Of a stretch of DNA of 64,000 nucleotides, positions 34,523 to 45,500 are shown piece after piece (positions within the stretch are counted from its first letter, which is position 1; each line of letters opens with the position of its first letter). The stretch covers positions 14,830,931-14,894,930 of the forward strand of contig CAIIXF020000003.1 of assembly GCA_903813345.2 (NCBI GenBank), written 5' to 3'. Position numbers and translations under genes: made by a program. The notes beneath the pieces are model-generated. The model was not told where the DNA came from. It saw only the letters and a list, made by a program, of their open reading frames with translations, and made no database searches. This DNA comes from Owenia fusiformis. Lineage: Eukaryota; Annelida; Polychaeta; Sabellida; Oweniidae.

Positions 34523-34675
34523 AGAAAAATGAATGGTGCGCATGCGCGACTATGACGTAGAGTGGGCGGGGCTTCCGGGAAACCGAAAGTGAAAGTGAAA
34601 GTAGAAAATTATTGTTCCAATAAAAGGTGACTATGGTAGCTTTTAGCATATTGTAATGACATAATTGGTAAGTGA
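34523..34675 (-). repeat. DIRS inverted terminal repeat (5' side, likely promoter)
   Basis: Partner of 23098-23255. It lies just upstream of the gag start (34449, minus strand) and includes GGGCGGGGC, a TTCCGG core and four GAAANN repeats, so it is the likely promoter region. The outer part (34655-34696) includes GATATTAATTTACGTAG. Confidence 0.85.
34579..34602 (+). promoter_or_regulatory. Four tandem GAAANN motifs (IRF/ISRE-like) in the DIRS terminus
   Basis: GAAACC is followed by three GAAAGT units with no spacing. This matches the GAAANN tandem recognised by interferon regulatory factor family proteins. The same motif sits inverted at 23172-23195 in the other terminus. Use by the host is inference only. 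Confidence 0.55.
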
Positions 34676-34696
34676 TATTAATTTACGTAGTAAAAT

Positions 34697-35457
34697 GGCC
34701 ATTTCGAACCTGTTGAAAGTTTGTGGCTCTCGGCTACACCGGGGAATTTACTTCCATGAGTACAGACACAAAAGTGGGGCTCCCCAAGAGGTACGCGAGA
34801 AGGTGACCTGGCATCAAATGTACGACTAAATGCTCCTATCGAGTAGATAAAAGAACGAATACGACAATAAGTTATTGCAAACGACAATTCCGAGCATTCA
34901 TCTCACTGAAGTATTTTGAAGTGAAGAAAATATGATTTTTGTTTTGAAACATGGATTCAGATGAACGTAACTTCATTCTGACAACTAATCAAAACTGAAC
35001 AAAATTGATTATACGTAACAGACGATTTATTGCTTTACAATGTTTTAATCGGCTAAACGAATGAAACCAAGAAATTATGACATGTAAAATGGCAATTTTG
35101 AAATGTAAAATTTAAAAGTGACAAACACAATTGCAACCTCCCTAGCCACTCTTTATGAGCCCTAATATGTACATGCAGCAGTGGTAGTGTACAGCTTATT
35201 ATCACACTACTGGGCTTTGTATTCTAAAGCTTGTTGTTTTAATAACACCGTTCACTCGACGTAAATGTTTTGTGTGTGCGCAGTCAAAGATAATCATTGT
35301 TTTATCCCGGTTATATGACCTCGGCAATTATAAACAAAACCGTACTTAACGAAAAAAACGCAAATAAGAGAAAGCTTTCACACACATATAAAAAATGAAC
35401 TAGTCTAATCCGCCAGTATAAACTCTGTTATATACGTAGCCAGGTCGGGCGCACACT
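34697..35457. other. Flank between DIRS and the TTAA MITE
   Basis: No gene recognised; a single weak frame at 34678-34887 on the minus strand starts inside the DIRS terminus and is probably fortuitous. Confidence 0.4.
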
Positions 35458-35918
35458 TTAAGGTGTCACTCCGGTAAATACCACTTCCGGGTAGGACAGT
35501 GTTTTTTAATGCTTTAAAAACGAAGCCATGCCAACTTGAATGGTGTGTATAGTAGGTTTAGGTTTATGTACTGTGGCCATTTGAGGTATGTATGTAAAGC
35601 TGAGGCCAAGTACTTTCTAAATGTGCTTTTTTTAGAAAAAATCGCAAGAATATAGTCCTGTAAACTAGAACTACTTTATTCGTTAATTTTCATCGGTGAA
35701 GCAGGGATTTTACCTAAAAACGAGTCCCTATGTTGGCGTAGTGATATTTAAAAATAGAGAGGCAAACTCTATATTAAATATAGTGTCAAATTGAAGGTTA
35801 TGTATAGTTGAACGCAGAAATATAGTCATTGTATGGGCGAATTCGTTAGAAAATGGTGATATGTACCCCAGAACCTTTTTTCAATATTTTTCAATGATTT
35901 ACCGTAGTGACACCTTAA
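35458..35918. mobile_element. TTAA MITE, GGTGTCACT ends
   Basis: TTAA (35458-35461) then GGTGTCACTCCGGTAAAT; the other end is ATTTACCGTAGTGACACC then TTAA (35915-35918). The 461 bp length, imperfect arms of about 20 bp and TTAA duplication fit a piggyBac-type non-autonomous element of a different family from the one at 18914. Confidence 0.8.
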
Positions 35919-36229
35919 GTTACCCCGAACGTGAACTTCAATGCGCGCGCGACAAAATGACAACATAATTGTTTGTTTTCTGTAGGTCTGCTTGTAGTTT
36001 CAGGTTTTTAAGCGTAGATTATCATATCGTTACACATTGGTGCAATCTACAGACTCTTATTCAACAAAGCAGGAACTTGAACTTCAATGCGCGCGCAGAA
36101 AAATGACGAAGATTTAGTCTACTTTCTACAGGTAAGCGTGAAAGTTATTGGTTTTTACGTGTAGAGGAGCTATTACACGTCGCTCATTACATGACTGATT
36201 TTAGCTATGTTCTAGGGTGCCCAAGTAGC

Positions 36230-36425
36230 CCATATTTGATGCAGATACTCTTGCTTGTTATATTTTAAGAATTTAGGAATAATTTCAATTTGACAGATGA
36301 ACAAATCTTAGGTCTTCAAACAGGTTCAAATTATAAAGATGTTCTCATTGCCAGAAAAACAATCCAAATTTTCAACTACCACAACTATTTAGGCAATATA
36401 AAACGTGAGTTTCATAAACAAAAGA
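36230..36425 (+). mobile_element. Possible LINE ORF2 C-terminal fragment
   Basis: A reading frame NNFNLTDEQILGLQTGSN, then YKDVLIARKTIQIFNYHNYL, ends at TAG (about 36437). This resembles the final residues of LINE ORF2 proteins, but no upstream RT domain is present. Assignment rests on general resemblance only. Confidence 0.35.
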
Positions 36426-36663
36426 TATTAAATTTGTAGAAATGTATGTTATATCGTATGATTGATGTTAATGTATAATTGTAAGTTAATTTTAAAGGAA
36501 AATAAATGTTTTTAAAAATATATATATATTTTAAGAATACATTTTAATGGGTAAATGACAACTTCCAATGTGATTTGTTCTATCTTGTATAATATAGGCA
36601 GGGCTAGTTTAATACCCGGGGCTTAGTACAGTATGTATACTAAACGAAGTTAAATGAAATGAC

Positions 36664-36852
36664 TGTTGTATTATCTGATTGATCATATTTGATTGTGTTA
36701 TTTCGTGATACTATACTTGTGTTTATTTCGTGACATACTGTATGCACGAGCGCCATCTTTACTTATATAGTCAGCCATCTTGATGTACATGTGTAAAAAG
36801 ACATAAAAATCAACATAAAACATTGTTATTGTCGTCATATTATAACAGAACA
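36664..36852 (+). repeat. Left LTR (189 bp)
   Basis: TGTTGTATTATCTGATTG to TATAACAGAACA. Nearly identical to the right LTR except for an 18-bp segment missing after GTGTAAAA. Near-identity suggests a young insertion. Confidence 0.95.
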
Positions 36853-38855
36853 TGGTGTCAGATGTTTCGGGAGTTCGTAGATTTTTGGGGATAATCAATC
36901 AACTCGGGAAATTTTCACCAAATCTGGCTGAAAAATCTCAACCAATTCGCGAACTTCTTAAAAAAGACCGTGCGTTTTTGTGGGACATTGCACAGCAAAA
37001 TGCTTTTGAAAGTATAAAAGCTGAAATCAGTAAACTACCGGTTTTGAAAATTTATGATTATAATCATGAAACCAGAGTTTCGGCTGATGCTTCAAAATTT
37101 GGGCTGGGAGCTTCACTGGAGCAACGTCCTCCAAAGGGAGAATGGCAGCCGGTAGCTTTCGCATCGTGTTCTATGTCAGAAACTGAAATGAGATATGCAC
37201 AAATAGAGAAAGAGGCTCTTGCGATTACATGGGCTTGCGAGAAATTCGCGACATTTCTCATTGGTCTCAAGTTTCACATTCATACAGATCACAAACCACT
37301 TGTTCCACTTTTAAGTGTCAAAAATCTTGATGAGTTACCTGTTAGAATACAGCGCTTCAGAATAAGGCTTTTCAGATACAGGTATACAATCTCGCATGTA
37401 CCAGGTAAGAACCTTATTATTCCCGATGCTTTATCGCGAGCACCGCTTAGTGAAGTGGGTGATAATGTTGACCTAGAATCGAGCGCAAATGCTATGATCG
37501 ATTCAGTGTATAGAAATCTTCCTGCAACAGAAGCAAGATTGGAACAAATCAAACATGAGCAAATGAATGATGTAATATGCCAAGCAATTACTGAATACAC
37601 AATGAATGGTTGGCCTGAAAGATCAAATATTCCCGGTGTTTTGAAACCATACTTACAACATCGTGCAGAATATAACTTAGTCAATGGCTTACTTATGCGA
37701 GGCGAACGTATTATTATCCCGTCTAATTTGAGATTGGAAATGCTAGATCGCATTCACATGGGGCATCAAGGAATTGTTAAATGCCGCGAACGTGCAAAAC
37801 AATCTATGTGGTGGCCTGGTTTAAGCAAACAAATCGAAGACGTGGTTTTTAAATGTACTGTGTGTGCTGAACATAGGAAAAATCACTCAGAACCACTCAT
37901 TCCAACTGAATTTCCTCAGTTTCCATGGCAATTACTTGGAACAGACTTGTATACACTCAAAGGGGTTACATATCTTCTGGTGGTAGACTATTTCTCCAGA
38001 TATGTTGAGGTAGCAAAATTGAATGGTCTTTCCTCCAGTCAAATCATAACTCATTTGAAGTCTATATTTAGCAGACACGGTATTCCGCAGAGGGTAAGGT
38101 CGGATAATGGACCGCAATTTTCATCGCGAGAATACAAGAAATTCGCTAAAGAGTACAATTTTGAGATTACAACGAGCTCTCCTATGTTCGCTCAGAGTAA
38201 TGGCGAAATTGAAAGGACGGTGCAAACAGTCAAAAATCTAATTAAGAAATCGCGAGATCCTTATGTATCTCTTTTGGCTTATAGGAGCACCCCTCTTGCA
38301 AATGGGTATAGTCCCTCCGAGCTCTTATTTGGAAGGAAGATTCGTAATCATATTCCTCAAGTCCCAAGTCTCTTGAAACCAAATTGGCCATTTTTACAAA
38401 ATGTAAGGGAGAGGGAAGTGAAATACAGGAATCAAAGCAAATTGAACTTTGATAGACATCACAGGGCTTCAAGCCTAGAAAAGCTAACACAGGGTCACAA
38501 TGTCTTTGTTAGTGATATGAAACAACATGGTACTGTAATTGAGAAGTTACCATTTCCAAGGTCGTACAGAGTAGAAACACCTTCAGGTAAATCCTTTAGA
38601 AGGAATAGGTCATCTTTGGTTAAGTGTACACCACCATTATTTCATAGGTATGAAGATCAAGATGATCTAAATGTACATACAGACTCAAAAGAGTCACAGT
38701 CATCTATGGTAGTTGATAATGCTAGATCACCAATTAGTGGTTCTAGCCAGGTTGAGATTCCAGTTGAAAATAACCCAAGTGTTGACAGTGAACCTATATT
38801 GAGAAGGTCTCACAGATTGAGGAAACCTGTTAAAAGACTTATTGATGAGCTATAG
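36852..38855 (+). CDS. Gypsy pol remnant: RT end, RNase H, integrase
   Basis: A 667-codon uninterrupted frame. It begins in the RT thumb/connection (GVRRFLGIINQLGKFSPNLA), so the catalytic RT is absent. RNase H: VSADASKFGLGASLEQ, then EKEALAITWACEKF, TDHKPL and HVPGKNLIIPDALSR. Integrase zinc finger H-x3-H and C-x2-C within HMGHQGIVKCRERAK and CTVCAEH. Catalytic core: D in LGTDLY, D in RSDNGPQFSS and E in SNGEIERTVQ, all present. A C-terminal Arg-rich tail ends LRKPVKRLIDEL. The apparent start codon arises from fusion of PBS and pol and is unlikely to be an evolved initiation site. Confidence 0.93.
   Translation: MVSDVSGVRRFLGIINQLGKFSPNLAEKSQPIRELLKKDRAFLWDIAQQNAFESIKAEISKLPVLKIYDYNHETRVSADASKFGLGASLEQRPPKGEWQPVAFASCSMSETEMRYAQIEKEALAITWACEKFATFLIGLKFHIHTDHKPLVPLLSVKNLDELPVRIQRFRIRLFRYRYTISHVPGKNLIIPDALSRAPLSEVGDNVDLESSANAMIDSVYRNLPATEARLEQIKHEQMNDVICQAITEYTMNGWPERSNIPGVLKPYLQHRAEYNLVNGLLMRGERIIIPSNLRLEMLDRIHMGHQGIVKCRERAKQSMWWPGLSKQIEDVVFKCTVCAEHRKNHSEPLIPTEFPQFPWQLLGTDLYTLKGVTYLLVVDYFSRYVEVAKLNGLSSSQIITHLKSIFSRHGIPQRVRSDNGPQFSSREYKKFAKEYNFEITTSSPMFAQSNGEIERTVQTVKNLIKKSRDPYVSLLAYRSTPLANGYSPSELLFGRKIRNHIPQVPSLLKPNWPFLQNVREREVKYRNQSKLNFDRHHRASSLEKLTQGHNVFVSDMKQHGTVIEKLPFPRSYRVETPSGKSFRRNRSSLVKCTPPLFHRYEDQDDLNVHTDSKESQSSMVVDNARSPISGSSQVEIPVENNPSVDSEPILRRSHRLRKPVKRLIDEL
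36853..36864 (+). promoter_or_regulatory. Primer binding site
   Basis: TGGTGTCAGATG directly follows the LTR and resembles the initiator-Met-type PBS (TGGTRTCAGA) used by many Ty3/Gypsy elements. The pol remnant is joined directly to it, so the element's only ATG overlaps the LTR/PBS edge. Confidence 0.8.
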
Positions 38856-39006
38856 TGACATTATTTACACTATGTATGATTTAGAGAGAGTTAGAGACTG
38901 TATTACCAACTCTTATGAACATTTAAATTCTTACATAGTTTTAAGTCTTATGGACATTATAAGTTTATGTGTAACATACGAAGTAATAACACAATCAAAG
39001 GCTTCC

Positions 39007-39015
39007 AAAGGGAGA
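39007..39015 (+). promoter_or_regulatory. Polypurine tract
   Basis: AAAGGGAGA immediately before the right LTR, the expected plus-strand primer. Confidence 0.85.
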
Positions 39016-39222
39016 TGTTGTATTATCTGATTGATCATATTTGATTGTGTTATTTCGTGATACTATACTTGTGTTTATTTCGTGACATACTGTATGCACG
39101 AGCGCCATCTTTACTTATATAGTCAGCCATCTTGATGTACATGTGTAAAATATTTCAAAGTATAATATAGACATAAAAATCAACATAAAACATTGTTATT
39201 GTCGTCATATTATAACAGAACA
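39016..39222 (+). repeat. Right LTR (207 bp)
   Basis: Same ends as the left LTR; carries the extra 18-bp segment TTTCAAAGTATAATAT after GTGTAAAATA. Followed by the second ATGAC. Confidence 0.95.
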
Positions 39223-39269
39223 ATGACGACCGGTGCTTACTATTGCTTTATCACATTTTGTTTGCGAAC

Positions 39270-39595
39270 GAGGCAATTGAGAGTTTAAGCTAGCGATATT
39301 TTTCACAACGTAAGCGTGAACGCAAAGCCGATGAATTAATAACAGTAATGTATATAGCGCGCATACAAAACGAGACTTAGTCTACTTTATATACCCGATC
39401 AATTTCAGATCTTTGTTTAGAACGGGAGATTTGCAATTTCACGTTGGTGGAAACGGGAATCATTGTACTCGTGTCTTTTGAATACTATGCTGGGAATTTT
39501 AATTTCGATGCATAGTATAATTGCTTTCTGAAGAAAATGATGTATGTCATGACATGTTTTAGCTTCATATATCTTACGAAACGAGCATGTTTAAA
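39270..39595 (+). repeat. Diverged copy of the GAGAGGTTAAGC repeat family
   Basis: GAGAGTTTAAGCTAGCGAT, then CACAACGTAAGCGTGAACGC, GAACGGGAGATTTGCAATTT and GATGATGTATGTCATGACAT-like words match 56804-57080 and, inverted, 56330-56635. TIR-bearing copies there define the family. Confidence 0.65.
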
Positions 39596-39654
39596 ATTTG
39601 TATCATAGAAAACCAGCTGTATAACTGTCAATGGCATAGTACGGTTTGTTTCGG

Positions 39655-40075
39655 TAACAAAATGTCTGAACATCGAAGGTACGATTTTTTCTTTTTTCCT
39701 TATTTCACATGTTGTAGGCAGAATTCCCACGACATTTTTAACACAAACGTGTATCAGTATCATATGTTTTAGAAAATGTACATATTTACGAACAATTAGT
39801 CCAGAAGACGACAGAATCGTCGATTTAATTCCTCACTTAAGTTACAGAAACGGTTTTTCGAAAAAAACAGTTAAGATCTGCACTTTTAACCCATAATCGA
39901 CGATTCTGTTGTCTTCGGAGCTATTTTTTCGGAAACATGTAAATTTTCTAAAACATATGATACTGATATACGTTTGTGAGAAAAAACGTCGTGGAGATTC
40001 TGCCTACAACACGTGAAATAAGGAAAAAAGAAAAATCGTACCTTCGACGTTCCGACATTTTGTATCCAGCGTAAT
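39655..40075. repeat. Palindrome with arms of about 170 bp
   Basis: ATGTCTGAACATCGAAGGTA, then AACGTGTATCAGTATCATAT and TTTTAGAAAATGTACAT, are mirrored at 39930-40075. The centre (about 39790-39910) has CAGAATCGTCGAT facing ATCGACGATTCTG. It overlaps the end of the repeat at 39270. Confidence 0.75.
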
Positions 40076-40079
40076 CGAG

Positions 40080-42560
40080 CGGATCACCAGTGTACATGTA
40101 TGTGATAAAACTACATGCACTTGTAGAGGGCGATTTATACGTACAGGTTTCGCGTCCGATTTTATGTGCATTGCTTAAAGTCTCAATTTTCTTGGTATTA
40201 AGTCCGACCATGATTTGGGCAAAAAACGCTGTTAAACCATGACGGTTACGCCACCTCTGAAAACGAGGTTGGACTGCTACGTACACTGATTTATCCAATT
40301 AAATGGCTACGATGGAACAGAAAGCTAAGGTTGGTGCATTATTTATTTTCTACTGAACAAACTACTGCAGTCGGCCGGGCGCCAGTCGGTGAACGGTGCA
40401 AATGTGACCTAGGCATAAACGAATTAAAAACTAGTATATTAGTGTTTTACGAACATTTGGGTTAATATTTTCGTAAAGCGTGATGTCCAGATGTGTTGTG
40501 GACAATCTGGATAACGACACTATCATGATGGCACTTTCTAAACCTTCACGATTATACATGCACGTATATTTTTAAAATAACAATTCTCTATGTTTTATCA
40601 AAAATATATTATTCATCAACATGTTATAATAGTATAATGGTTTATCTTTTCACTGTCCAATTTGAGATTTTGCAATTGTCAACATGCCTATGGTGCTACT
40701 CTGCTTGTCATTAGGTCGTTAGTTGTTAGACAAGTCTTGATATCTGCAAGAATAATACAAATCAACGTAGTAAAGCTTTCTCCAAAGTACAAATAAAGTA
40801 AGCAATGTTTAATGTATATATCATTTTTTTTTTTTTTTTTTTTTAAGATTTCATATTAAGTACGTTATTTAAAGTGCCATCACTATCCCCAAGAACGTCA
40901 AGAACGCTTAGATATAAATACTATTTTTGTTGTAACATATACTACGTTGCTACACAAAAAAACAAACCCCTACATGCAATAATTAAATTTTAATAACTAA
41001 TTTTCGCAATACAAGTTCTCAAAACATACAAAGCAATTTTTAGTTAAAAGCCCACTTTGCGTATTTTCAACGTTTTTGGGCAAAACAACGACTTGCATTT
41101 GGATTTCATAGTATGTCCAATGTATTGATATTAAGAACCTTATCTTTCATTTGAAACCAACAACAGCTCAAACGGACCACATAAAAGCTTACAATAAATT
41201 ATCAAAAAATATTTTCAAATTGTTAAGCTTTATATATCAATCTTTATATTTTTATCAATGTCATTGTATATATAAGCGCTAGTGCCAAATGGAAAGTACC
41301 AAAAGTTGTAAGATGACAAAAGTTGAAAGATGACAAAGTTGTTTGTATTACAGAATACATTCATTTTTATAGAAGTGTCGCCCATCTTTTAAATCAACAT
41401 TAATTTAAAACATGCACTTTTTTACATGTGCATGCATGTCTAATGATCTCTGAACTTCAAATGCTTTTTTCTATGCGAGTTATTGTTTCTTGATTCAATA
41501 TTAAAGCAAATCAAACTTTGTGTCATATTTGAGCGAATATGTGAGTAACATGTTTCAATGGTTTTTTCTTCTAAATTGAGTATTGTGGGCCTTTAAATAA
41601 GCCATTACACGTCGCACGATACTGGGGACAATTAGCGTAACATTATGGCGTCAAAAAAAACAAAACAAAACAATGAGCAGTATAGGGCGCAAACAGCCTT
41701 ACAACGTCAAAAACGACAAGCGTCACATTTTTTACAAGTTTAGTCAACCTAAAAATAAAATACTTTATCCTTATCTAATCATTACAAAATTTACAGGGTA
41801 GCAAGATCTCGAGGACAATATTTCTAAAATGTTTTTGAATTTTGAAAAACGGTCAAGAAATCCACTTGGGGCGTTAGTAAAAATTGATATGTATGGAATT
41901 TGTGGTAAAAAATCGATGCGTCACATTTTTTCAAGTCTCGAAAACCAGCTCTTATTTTGATATTATTTGCAAAATAAACAAACCGGTTATTTTTTTGTAA
42001 ATTTCGCCATGACAATATTGTGCAGTTAAATTTTCTTTCAAATCAGACCTAAATTAGAAGGTTAAATGAAGGTAAACTTATTGCTCGTCCCATTCGCCTT
42101 CAAAACCTTACACAATTTTGAAAATTTTAAAAGCGTTCGTATAAGATAATTTGAAATGTAGCCGTAAAGCAATTGTGACGTCATAAATGCAAATGTTTCA
42201 TTGAATAAATTGTGAAATTTAAGTGGGATTTTGATCATTATTTGAAAAGTTATCTCAATTTCAACGAGCCTTGTAAGCGTAAAGTGTTACGTCTTACAGC
42301 GTATTTGACGATGTCGGAGTATATTTAACTTTAAAAATGTGTTGGATCCCATCAAAATTTTGAAGGAAAAATAATTTCATTGAAATGCAAATAAAAAATA
42401 CTTCAAAATGATATGTAAAACGCATAGTTGGCTTTTTAAATAAGGCCGAGATTAACGTTCAAAGCTGAGATAAGCCCGCATTTCCCGAATTGTCCCCAGG
42501 TCCGTGCACGTCATACATGCATTTTTTAATATTGAATTTTTAACAAATTCGAACTTCCAA
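40080..42560. other. Intergenic or 3' side of the solute-binding-like gene; nothing recognised
   Basis: No coding exon identified with confidence. There is a poly-T run of about 18 at 40827-40844 and a short repeat of AAAAGTTGWAAGATGAC near 41298-41332. If the gene to the right has a sixth exon on the minus strand, it would lie here. Confidence 0.4.
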
Positions 42561-42564
42561 CAAA

Positions 42565-45500
42565 TTACTTACCATAGTTTGTACACAACGTGCGATAACG
42601 GCCGACCTCGTTGAGGTCCTGGACACACTTTCCGAACCAAGAAAGGTCTTTACTCTTTTTGTGCATAATTGAATACGGTCCATCTGCACAAGAAAATGGT
42701 CCACCAATGGCTACGAAATCATCGGTTCCTGGATAGCCATCAGGCAAGACGGCAAGGTCTATCTGAAAGTCCAAAAAATCAAAAAGGTTGGATTTGAACC
42801 ACATACTTTCTGTTTAGATAAAAAAAATTGGTGAATATAGTAGCCCGGACAGAATTGTTCAATGGTCACTTTTTCTTTAATAACTTTTTTAATTTTCAGT
42901 ATTATCATAGTCTGATCACATATTTGAAAACTAGAGTAAAATTCTGACATACAAAAAAAATATTTAAGGAACGTCTCTTAATTTATTGATATTATAGGCG
43001 TCCATAGTATGACTGACGCAAATACATAATTCATCATTTTGCCTCATATTTGTTCAAAAAGGCGGTATATTTTGTGAATTTGAATGTTCAGTTGAAAGTT
43101 AATATCTAAAGATTGTCATAGGACTATAGGGCCATGACGCCACCGTTACAATCCTGATGTAATGCAGCAACTGACCAGTCATTAAATACAAGAAGTCAAA
43201 TCCCTCCAAAGGTATATGAAATCAACCCTATTGAAATGTCCGGGGTTGTGTTCAAGAGGATGTAAAAAGGTGGTGCCTCAATGTGCAGGATGTGATGAGA
43301 GTAGGTCCTTAATCTTTTCAAGAGCTCAAAACAGCCATCTCAGAGGCCATTGAAAAGCTGAAGAAAAATTCACATGCATACTAAGAATGGGTTAAGAGGC
43401 GTGTGACTGGGAAAGATATTACAAACTGTGGCAGTATGACCCTATAGTTGCACAGGTTCAACGAACTAGGGATGCTAATCCACTACAAGTAACAATGGAA
43501 TGGCCAAAAAACTTTAAGTGCTGCGACCTTACCAATATACTGTACATACAATGCACAAACCTTTTTAAATGCTGGTATAGATAGATACAAGTCAATTTAA
43601 AACAAAAAGTTATAAATGCAGTCATTACCTCATACCAAGGCAGCAGTCTACATGATTTCGTAGGCCTATGACGTTTCTTAATATTAACTTTAATTTCAAC
43701 TGAACATTCAACCCACAATACATGCCGCCATTTTTGAACAAATATGAGACAAAATGGTGAATTATGCATTTGCCTCACTCATACTATGAACGCCTATAAT
43801 ATCAACAAATTAAGAGATGTTCCTTAAATATTTTTTTTGTATGTCAGATTTTTACTCTAGTTTTCAAATATGTAATCAGATTTTGATAATACTGAAAATT
43901 AAAAAAGTTATTAAAGAAAAAGTGACCATTGAACAATTCTGTCCGGGCTACTATATAATCAAGCAGTTTCGATGAAATACATTTTGGGGTAACTTATAAT
44001 GTTGAAAAGCAATCCAGTTCTTAAAACCTCCGAGCATTATCATTTAAGCATATCATTAATGTGAAATTTATAATTATTTTCAAAATTCTCAAGGGGTTCT
44101 CATTTTTAGAACTAGGAGAAAATCTGACTCTTTACAATACAATCTGTACAATGTAGGCCAATTTATCCAGTGATCGATATTGCAGGAAGGGGTCAATTGG
44201 CTTACATATAACAATGGGCTAAAATAAAGGATTTCTTCTCACCTCTTTCACCTCAAGCTGTCTAATAAGTTCTTCCCATCCCATAGTAAAGGCAAGATGC
44301 CTGATATCCTGGTCTCTCAAGTTGGGAAGCAAATTGGCACGTAGGCACAGCTCGTCCAGGTGGACGTATGAACGGAAACCTTAAATAGAGCACAAAATAG
44401 ATATTAAGAATTAAAAAGGTATCTTCATTTCAAGTAATTGTATGAGTAGTAGCATAGTGATGTACGCAGATAGCATCATGGCATAGTATAATTTTGAAGT
44501 GGAGGTTGTGCAGTTTACAATAATCGACGTTCAGATTTTAAAAATCATTCTGTAACTCACCAACGATCTTGCCAGCGACTACTTCCTCTGGTGTGGTTAG
44601 TTTTGTCGTTTCACGTGTATACAGCCTTGCCATTGGGGACTTTAGGATAGGAGCGGAGAAAGCAAGTATGTTCTTGCGGAATGCAGTTGGTGCCCATCCT
44701 ACGCAGCCATCGAAATAGTCGTTGAATAATCCTACAAAGACGGGAAACAGAATTTGGAAATTATAACATTTAAAAGATTGAAATTAGGCGTAAAAAGACC
44801 CAAATTCTTTGCGAATGGCGTTTTGTAATTCCGTTCATCAAATAGATGGCGACGAAGTGTTATCAATCAACGTTTTATGGGACTAATGTTAGTCTAGAGT
44901 CCATTTCACTGCTTCAGTTCGTCAGTAGAACGGCAAAAATAAGAAATTGGGAGACCATTGTGCAATAATATATAGAAAAGTATATTCATAATGTACATGA
45001 ATGACATTTGTATATTTCAGATTTTTTAGTTTTTTGTGCAATAAGCCTGTGCCGTCTTGTAATTTGAAGAATTTCAGCCATGTTAATCTTATTGAAAATA
45101 ACATGGCAGAGAAACATCCAAATATAGGAGGCCACACACTTTATAAGCCAAACTAGAAGCAATCCAAGATATACAAATGTCATTCATGTACATTTTGAAT
45201 ATACTTTTCCATATATTATTGTACAATGGTCTCCCAATTTCTTATTTTTGCCGTTCTACTGACGAACTGAAGCAGTGAAATGGACTCTAGCTACAAACTA
45301 AGCTCGTGTGCCCCCCCCCCCCCCTCTAACTGGCTACACACTGTTGCAGTGGGTGAATTTAGGGGGAATCCACTTTCACATACATTTGACCCATAAGTTA
45401 GAACCTTATAATAGTGAAGTGACGAAATGTAGTTTGTATATTGTAGTTTGGCCATACGCATGCCAATACAATGACCAAGCTTTGATAAATTCTGATTTAA

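Larger units (their letters stand above)
23060..34696 (-). mobile_element. DIRS-type tyrosine-recombinase retrotransposon
   Basis: The sequence shows inverted terminal repeats (23098-23255 and 34523-34675). An internal complementary region (23296-23425) carries, side by side, the complements of both outer ends (TTACATAAAATTT next to GATTTTACTACGTAAA). Between them lie gag, RT/RNase H and tyrosine recombinase frames, all on the minus strand. This is the hallmark DIRS layout, in which the circular intermediate is integrated by a recombinase without a target duplication. Outer edges are set where the complement in the internal region ends. The 11.6 kb length includes a 5.8 kb compound insertion (27506-33307), so the element itself is about 5.8 kb. 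Two in-frame TGA codons and the insertion imply this copy is inactive. Confidence 0.92.
36664..39222 (+). mobile_element. Ty3/Gypsy LTR element with large internal deletion
   Basis: Two direct LTRs (36664-36852 and 39016-39222) with TG/CA ends, a 5-bp duplication ATGAC on both sides (36659-36663, 39223-39227), a PBS right after the left LTR and a purine tract before the right LTR. The 2.56 kb body lacks gag, protease and most of RT. What remains is one intact frame for RNase H and integrase. The intact target duplication means the deleted form either inserted as such or lost its interior afterwards. Confidence 0.95.

Noticed and set aside
39587-39772. Short plus-strand and matching minus-strand ORFs near the Gypsy element
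   Set aside because: They are mirror readings of the palindrome 39655-40075.
40827-40844. Poly-T run as the tail of a retroposed gene
   Set aside because: No retrocopy or target duplication could be found next to it.
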